Assembly (NCBI RefSeq): GCF_009905375.1
Contig: NC_133649.1
Coordinates: forward strand, 234,140,201 to 234,204,200
DNA: 64,000 nt
Source: Apium graveolens
Lineage: Eukaryota > Streptophyta > Magnoliopsida > Apiales > Apiaceae
Direction of reading: 5' to 3'
The notes under the pieces were generated by a model. The model was not told where the DNA came from. It saw only the letters and a program-made list of their open reading frames with translations, and did no database searches. Of this stretch, positions 56,761 through 64,000 are shown piece by piece; the stretch's first letter is position 1; each line of letters begins with the position of its first letter. Made by a program: the position numbers and the translations under genes.

Positions 56761-57009
56761 CAAGAGCTTAAAGATGAGATTTTAGATGAAAGTCATAGTT
56801 CAAGGAATAAGATTAAGGGCAAACCCTGAATGTGATAGTCAGGGAGGACGCCATCAAGATAGAAGGAACACATAACATAATGAAGTGGAAAATGAGGATT
56901 TTAACGTATAAGATAACCCCAAGTATGGGAGAAGGATGAAACATTTCATACTAAGGAAACAGAAAGGCGAGTAAGGAAAGGAGACCCGAGACGGTACTCC
57001 TATACGGAA

Positions 57010-57420
57010 ATTCATGGACCTGTCTAAACAGAACTTATACTTTATTCCCAACCACCACCTTGAGGGAAACAATGTAGTGGGAAATTCTTTCAGGACCTTT
57101 AAATCGCTAAGCTCTCAGTGTTCCAAGGAACAAGTTGACCCAGTCGAGGCAAGAGCCTGGCTAAAGGAAATACAGGAATCATTTAAGATTCTAAATGATT
57201 GACGAATCACAAAAGACTGTTTTTGTCACTTACCCTCCTAAAAGAGAGACCACCCGCTGGTGAAAGGCCAAGGAAGGCACGGAGCAAGAGATTATAATAA
57301 ACTGATTTAAGTTCAGTCAATTGTTTTCAGGAAAGTGCTTCCAAAGAGTATAGAGATAGTGTAAAAGCTTTGGAGCTAGAATAAAAGCGGATGAGTATGA
57401 TGAATTATGAATCTAAGTTG
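57010..57420 (+). pseudogene. Chromoviral gag capsid fragment out of normal order
   Basis: The frame 57014-57202 contains NSFRTFKSL and DPVEARAWLKEIQESFKILND, a clear gag capsid block of chromoviruses. Further weak matches continue to about 57400 in other frames. It lies downstream of an RNase H fragment, the reverse of normal order, so the interior is rearranged. Confidence 0.6.
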
Positions 57421-58079
57421 TAAAAGTTGTCAAGATTCGTTCTGAGGACACGAATCCAGAATGACGGGATGTTTGAAATCAATGCTTATGTTGTGTTGGT
57501 TCATGAAATAATGATAAGAGAAAGGAAAATAAAAAGAAACTGAAGTGGAAAGGAATATAAAGGCAATAGAGTTTGAGGTATGATAAGGGAGTTGGGTATG
57601 AGGAAACCCTAAAGACTCGTAGCAATAGAAATAGAAAAGTATGTAATCGTCAGGATGAGGGTGATTCACCATGAGTTAAAATTGATGGTTGAGGGCATAA
57701 GAGATACATATATTTTATCCCCTGTGAGTTGGGAGGATTCGAGGAAACCTTGAGATAGTTCGAGGGATAAATAATAAGACGCGGATAGACTAAGGAGACA
57801 AGAAAGTAAGAAAGTAGGAAAATTGGATGAAGGAAGTGACCTTCAAGAATGTGAAGTGTAAGACCGATGGCTTGATACCCAGAAAGGGAGACGCCGGGTA
57901 TGAAAGATATCCCAACATTGAGGTGACTGTGGAGATAAACAACAAAAGTAAATAAGGAATTATTAAGAAGAGGTTCACGTTGAACACGACCAATATCTTC
58001 CAGAACATCCTTGTTATCGTTAACCAAATTAGGCAAGACAAGCGGATAACCGTTGTTATCTTTTGGAGGCCATATTGAT

Positions 58080-58900
58080 TGACCCCATTTTGAATACAAA
58101 TGTTATTGTGAAATTAGAAATATACTATCGAGGTGGGAATGATTGAATAGGACACCCTTATCAGGGATATATGACTTGATTTATCCATGGAAGGATGCAG
58201 GTACCTTTTAAAGGTTGAATTAAGGATAGAACATCGGTAACTTAAAATGAATCCTAGGGGAATGCATAAAGGTTGGCATTTCACCCTTAATAGGGATAAT
58301 ATGAGTTTTGACAGTATGAATTGGAAAGGATTAAGGTAATAACAACCTTTAAGGATCAGTGGAGAAATTTTTCAGAAGTATATAGACAATGATCCTGGTA
58401 TTAATAAATGGTATCTTGATATGCCCTGTGCCTAGGGTGTACTTGATGAAGGATTTAAGGATAACCTTAAGAGGTTTTACAAGGAGAAAGGTAATATTCA
58501 AAGTTCTCAAGAATAGAAATTTTGATGAAGGAAATATGGCGTAATTATAATAATGCCAGGTGGGCACGTGTTAAATCACGAGAAAGTATGGATCGAACCA
58601 GTAAAGGTCGAATTTGTTCCAGGCAATTAGGACCTAAGATTAAAGATGTTCTAAGTATGATTGAGAGTCAGTCGTGACAGTGATTAACCTCTAAAGACTG
58701 AGGCAATAACTTATGGAAAAATGGTGATTTTTTTTTACTCATCAGATTTTAAGGAAAATATCTTCACATAAGCTGTGATTGAAATGAGGTAGAAAATTTA
58801 TTTGGAGGTGGTTAAAATGACATTGACTGTAAGGAAATTTTACTATCAGGAAGGGCCAAAGAGGTGGCCGACACTTTAAAGGTAAGAGGATAATTATAGG
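58080..58900 (+). pseudogene. Highly diverged chromoviral RT/RNase H traces
   Basis: Weak, frame-shifting similarity to RT (around 58200-58330 and 58430-58600) ends in a second GRAKEVADTL-like RNase H phrase near 58840-58880. This gives the interior two RNase H ends (compare about 56450). Very degraded, with low certainty at the edges. Confidence 0.4.
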
Positions 58901-60330
58901 CGCTTGTGCCAAAGGAATACAGTGATGATGGTTAAAGCTGAAGGTTGTATTATGGTTTGGAAGATTGACATTCCTTCTGATGACTGTGCAATACCCAACC
59001 GTAATAGTAGTTGGTAAAGGTTTAATTCGTGTAATCGCCATGAGCGGGCTATCTATCTTAGAAGCTACTATCTTGAGAATGAGCCTGGACCATGTTTCAA
59101 AAAGGACTAAACGAACCTTTGAGTTAAGTCTTCAATTGAAGGCATACGATTAAAAATGGTATTAACCTGCTATCGTTGCTTTGACTGAAACTCTTCTGCA
59201 ATTTTATCTACTTCATGTCATGAAAGTACGTCAAGTTCAGGAGTGTTCTTCATGAATCATGAACGGTGATCATGTTACCTCCTTAGGAAGAATTAGATAC
59301 GAGATGTATGGACTCCGTATGGTTAGCTATTAAGACTTCATGGAAAATGAATGACTACAGTAGGTCAGTGGTGGACCATAGTAAGGCAGCAATGATTCTG
59401 CGAGTAATGAGTTGATTACAACCGTGAGAGTTGTATTGGGATGGGTGTTGAGATTGAGTACCACTAATCGGGTCATGGTAGTGTATAAGTTATCATTGAT
59501 AGACTAATTAAGTAGAGTATCTACCTATTGAATATTTATTCTTTCTTATCAATAGAGAGTCATATTATTATACGAGGAAGGTTGCGGTGCAAGCATAGAA
59601 TTCTAGTAACAATGATGTCTAGAATGAGATCCCATATTCGATTTTCGATATCGAGGGAGTTTCAAAGGTGATTGTATATAAGCTCGAGGAAGAGCATGGG
59701 TCCATAGAATGATGGACGGAATAGCAAAAATATTTAGGCATGTGAAATACGATGCAATAATACTTGATGTTGATATAAATACATATATGTTTTGTTCTCC
59801 TATGACAAACCTCTATAATTCATAGGTAGGTTCCAAGCCAGATATTTTGTGGCAGTATATTTTTTTTATATTTACAATTCTCTTCAATTTGTTCTTTTCT
59901 CTTCTTTTCATTTCATATAAACTGAGAAGAACAACCCTTCCAGAAGGGGAGGTATTGCCGAAAGACTATCTATCTGTGTGATAGAAGCCGAGTAGGATAC
60001 CAGCTATTGTTTAATTGCTTGTCAAGTACTAAAGGCTGGCCACCTTCTGTACTAACTATGCAATGTAACAAGTGTTCCTGATCATAGTGATCTCTCAATG
60101 AATTCTTTTACTTCTATATGATGGATCAAGCTTTCAAAAATAGAAACAGCTGAAAAAGGAGTAGTAAAGTTGTGGTAGTATTCAGAATGGAAACACATTC
60201 GTGATACTAAGGTTGATGTGGTTATTAAAAGGTTATAGAACGCTAGCGAGCAAAAGTATAACCAGTATAATATTAGGAATGGAAGGTAGTAGCGATTACG
60301 AACTGGAAAAGAATGGGTATTGATAAGCAA
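58901..60330 (+). other. Chromoviral interior without assignable domains
   Basis: This 1.4-kb stretch lies where the N-terminal half of integrase is expected. I cannot identify a zinc finger or the first catalytic residues in any frame. Confidence 0.4.
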
Positions 60331-61080
60331 AAGCTCTAATGCTAAAAGCTATAATGAGAGTCTGTGCAATAGACTTGAAAGAAATTGTAATGATCACTTA
60401 ACACGGATTGAGTTTTCTTACGACAATAGATCATATGTCATTATCGAGATGTCGTCTTATGAGATCCTTGAGGGAAGGCAATGTCGATCTCCCTTATGTT
60501 AGGCTGAAGTTGTAGAGCGCAAGATGCTCGGACCCGCAGTAGTCCAAAGGACTAAGGATATAATAGATCTAATCAGAGGACGACTGGTGGTAACCCAAGA
60601 TGGACATAAGAAGTATGTTGATTTGACACGAAAGGACAAAGAATAGGAAGTAGGGGACCTAGTGTTGTTAAAGGTATCCCCTTGGAAACCCTTGGAAAAG
60701 AATTGATGAGGGTTGGAAAGAAAGGAAAGTTTAAGTCCACGAATTGTTGGACCCTTGGATATATTAAGACATATTGGGAAGTTAGCCTATGAGCTAGCCC
60801 TACCCCCGAACCTGTAGCAAGTTCATAACATGTTCCACGTATCAATGTTAAGGAAGTGTAATTCGGATGCCAGATAAATAGGGGCATATGAGCGCATAGA
60901 CATGCAACCCGACATAACCTATATGGAGCAACCAGGAAGGGTTATAGAGTGAAAAGGAACAAGTGCTTAGGAGAAAGGTTATCAAACTAGGCAGAGTTTG
61001 GTGGTAGGACCACAATGTGGGAAAATTTACTCGAGAGTTAGAAAGTGCAATGCTAAGAGAGTATCCCTATTCATTTTCTA
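60330..61080 (+). pseudogene. Chromoviral integrase C-terminal half (broken)
   Basis: Fragments in order are IEFSYDNRS and ILEGRQCRSPLC (60405-60500), KMLGPAVVQRTKDIIDLIRG (about 60520-60580), the VGDLVLLKVSPWK block (60652-60690), AYELALPPNL-like (60786-60820), HNMFHVSMLRK-like (60826-60860) and a terminal segment near 60990-61080. This is the core end, GPY-type region and C-terminus of a chromovirus integrase. I cannot make out a chromodomain. Several stops interrupt it. Confidence 0.7.
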
Positions 61081-61105
61081 TCTGATTCCGGGACGAAATC
61101 CTTTT

Positions 61106-61117
61106 AAGGAGGGGAGA
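61106..61117 (+). other. Polypurine tract of the plus-strand chromovirus
   Basis: AAGGAGGGGAGA lies one base before the 3' LTR start at 61119. Confidence 0.8.
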
Positions 61118-61118
61118 C

Positions 61119-64000
61119 TGTAATAACCCCAATTTTTTTGAAAATTTTTGAAACCCTTATGAATAGTGTTTTTGCTGAATGAGAAAACTTTTCATGCCAC
61201 ACTAGGTAGGGGTTCTTTTATGGATATTCTGAGATTTTATTGGCACTCTTTATGATATATAAGTGTATGTAAAGATCGTCGGAATCCAATTCTGAACACT
61301 TGATTTTTCCCGGAAATCCACTAGATACGGAAAGAATTGAGTATAAGGTAACAGAATAAAAAGGATTTAAATAAAAGGATTATAAGAGAGGATCATAAAA
61401 GGATTAGAATGTATTGAGAAAGGTTAAGGAAACCCAAGTAATAAGATCCCGGGTATGATCCCTCAAATGATAAACGAAAACGAAAGTTAAGTGAACCGTA
61501 TAACAGATCAGCTATCATTAGGCAAACAATTAGGAAGTTAATCAAGGAGGTTAGGGATGATGAGGTCATCCAACCAATAAGGAGAGGACAAGTAAGGGAT
61601 GATGACACAATAAGGTGATATAAGCATGACATAGGAGGGAAGGAGGTGTGGATGAATGATAACCACACAAAGTTCAAGGTTATTAAGGTAATTAACCAAA
61701 ATCTAAACAAAAATAACCAACCAAAAATCAAATCAAAGCAAAAACACAAAAATCTCTCTTTCTTCCAAGCTTGCTCTCGGCTTTTCTTCTTTTTCAAAGA
61801 AGAAATTTCCAAAAATAAGTTCCAAGCATTGTTAAATCACAAGGTAATTATCTAAGGTTCCTTGTACATAGATATGGATATCCTATAAGTTTAAGCTTCT
61901 AATTCCTTCACAATCTATTTCAATAAATCAACGGAAGAAGATGGTGAATAGTAACCTTCAAGAAATAACTTTGGTTTTCTTGATTTTTTATGAAAGTTCA
62001 AGGTAGCTTAAACATAGATCAAGGCTTCTTTAGGCTTCCTAGCTACTCACATCACTTCAAGGAAGGTATATCATCTCCAAACCCTAGATTTACATTGTAT
62101 ATTAGAATGATTTTGGTTGTTATGGTAATAAAGTAGCTTAATGCTTGTTGGTTTAAAGTTTGGGTTGGAATGGTGGTGAATTGAATGTTGAAATCTTATG
62201 GTTTGATTAAAGGATTTAAGTATAGCTAAATTCAAGTTTAAGAATAAGTATAAATTGTTAATGTTGAGTGTTGGGGCTGTTATGATGTAGTTTGGATGGA
62301 GTTTTGATTGGTTTGTGAATTGGGGTTGAATTGTGGTGGATTTGGAATGGTATAAAATTGGGAAATCGCGTAAACATAGCCGTCGTAATGTCCGATTTAC
62401 TTTAGACTGCTTTTGTTCATAACATTAGGACCCGAGAACTCCCTTCTAGGTTTTGACCATTGCCATGTTTAGATATTTCATTGTTATGAGCTTCATTTTG
62501 ATATATGGTTCGTTTGATTCCGATGTACGGTTTAGGAGAAACGGGCCGTTTTAAGTAATGACGTTTTGCGAACGAAACATTACCCCTCGCCTTACTTTGA
62601 AACATAAGTTAAATACCTAAAAAGGGTTAATTAGTGTATGAAATAATTATGTTAAGTGTGTTAGGCAGTTGGTAAGACACTCGCGAAGGAATCGCCTTAA
62701 AACACGTAATGGTTAAATTATTAAAAATGGTGGAGCCGAGGGTACTCGAGTGACTTAAGAGAATCAGTAAGCGCAAAGCGAGCGTTGGAGTCTAATTTGG
62801 TTAAAGTATAGATTTACAAGTGACTTTGGTTTAATTCTAACTCACATGTTGTTTATAGGTTACCAGACTCGTCCCAAGCCATTAATAACCCTCAGTCGCT
62901 CAGGCAAGTTTTCTACCCGTATAACTGTTGTTGTGATGTATATGTGTATATGCATGATCTTGTGATAAATGCATATTTGTTATTATCAAATTCTTGCGAT
63001 ATATTGTAGCATGTGATATGGTATATATGCATGCCTGTTTCATATTCTTGAATTATGTATCTGTTGGTTAAAATGCTTATAGTTGCATAATACCTATGCT
63101 AGAGATAAGCGGTATTTGAGTTTACCCTTAGTATAGGGGATCAAAAGGTGAACATATTTCTAAACCGGAAGTCGATGTTCCCGAGTATAATATATATTTT
63201 ATATATATATGGTTATAGTTTTCAAAACTATTAATCGAATAAGGTTTATTCGATAACTTTAACTTTATTTTATTTATTGAATATTATTTTGAATATTCAT
63301 CCGAGGACTTATGACTCCTTTTATTGTATTAATTGAATATTATTTCGAATATTCATTCGAGGGCTTATGACTCAGTTTATATTATTTAATGATTATTAAT
63401 TGGATATTCATTTGAGAATGTATGACTCCTTTATTTTAGTTAATGAATATTATTTATAATATACATTCGAGGTATTATGACTCCGCTTATTATTTAATAA
63501 TATTCTTTATTTTATTAAAGAATAATGTTCGATAATCAAACTTACTTTTGATTATTCAAACAAAGATATTACTTTCGTATAAGGATATATTTGATTATTT
63601 ACTATTCATTTCAAGTATAAGTTTTCCAACTTCTACCTCAATTATTCTTTATGGGAATATTATTTAAATGATAATATTCAGATATTTTCTAATATATTGG
63701 GACTGATTTACTTTATTAAATCAGCATTACTCCAAACACTTTTAAAGTGTTTTCGAGTCCTTAAAATGATTTTCAAAAGTTAGAGCGGATCCCAAAACTT
63801 ATTTTTTTATATATTTATGATCTTCCTTTTTAAAGGGGATTTAAATACTCGCTCAAAACCAGAGGGATCCGGCTCTGTGGTGTATTTTATATTCGCAACA
63901 AGGTTGCAGTTTTGGTAAATGAATTGATTACTTACCCAACGTTCGGGAAGTAAGTCCATCTATCGAGTCGGCATAAGCAACATGGGCTCAGTGGGCGTCC
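61119..64000 (+). repeat. 3' LTR of the plus-strand chromovirus (first 2.9 kb)
   Basis: It starts TGTAATAACCCC and follows the 5' LTR closely through the 55-bp array to the window end. About 1.2 kb remain outside. It matches 51417 to about 54298 of the 5' copy. Confidence 0.92.

Larger units (their letters stand above)
51417..64000 (+). mobile_element. Chromovirus (Ty3/gypsy, Tekay-like) with 4.1-kb LTRs and defective interior, truncated by window end
   Basis: 5' LTR 51417-55532, primer binding site, 5.6-kb interior, polypurine tract, and 3' LTR from 61119 to beyond 64000. Over the first ~600 bp I count roughly 19 differences between LTRs (about 97% identity). The interior has only fragments of gag, RT/RNase H and integrase in several frames. 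The LTR size, iMet primer site and integrase C-terminal phrases such as SPWK, YELALPP and HNMFHVSMLRK are Tekay-like. Confidence 0.85.

Overview
The window looks like a repeat-rich plant nuclear genome, most likely a eudicot. It is made almost entirely of nested LTR retrotransposons, with a few MITE-like elements. I see no convincing single-copy host gene, tRNA, rRNA or prokaryotic feature. The family calls (Athila, Tat/Retand, chromovirus of Tekay type, Sirevirus) rest on protein motifs, primer binding sites, polypurine tracts and LTR ends read by eye. The plant family cannot be fixed from this sequence.

Left half (1-28442). An old, 5'-truncated chromoviral LTR (27296-28442) lies to the right of an Athila-type Ty3/gypsy element, whose parts are 8729-14579 and 24662-27295. 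A complete Tat/Retand-type element (14580-24661) sits inside the Athila with a clean 5-bp target duplication (CCGGT). The Athila gag is also cut on its left by a minus-strand chromovirus with a 3.9-kb LTR (4819-8728), whose decayed interior fills 1-4818. The Retand-like element carries gag, protease, RT, RNase H, an extra archaeal-type RNase H and integrase on the plus strand. After pol it has a gene on the opposite strand with its own TATA-like box and candidate introns, then a block of 97-bp tandem repeats.

Middle (28443-31710). This AT-rich stretch holds two adjacent related inverted-repeat elements of about 0.4 kb, a Tourist-like MITE with a TAA target duplication, and a truncated inverted relative of that MITE.

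Right half (31711-64000). A minus-strand Sirevirus (Ty1/copia) is represented by its 3' LTR, its extra ORFs and its RT/RNase H. It is cut inside RT by a plus-strand Sirevirus (38600-51416) that has both LTRs, gag-pol and a 3.4-kb env-position ORF. The 3' LTR of that element is cut in turn by a chromovirus with a 4.1-kb 5' LTR (51417-55532), a scrambled defective interior and a 3' LTR that runs off the window at 64000.

All coding regions carry stops or frameshifts, so no element looks autonomous as read. The most interesting signals concern extra, non-gag-pol ORFs. In three separate lineages (Athila, Retand-like and Sirevirus) such an ORF is preceded by a plant-type TATA box and an untranslated-leader-like stretch, which suggests internal promoters. 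Each Sirevirus also repeats its own short motif in both its LTR and its internal spacer.
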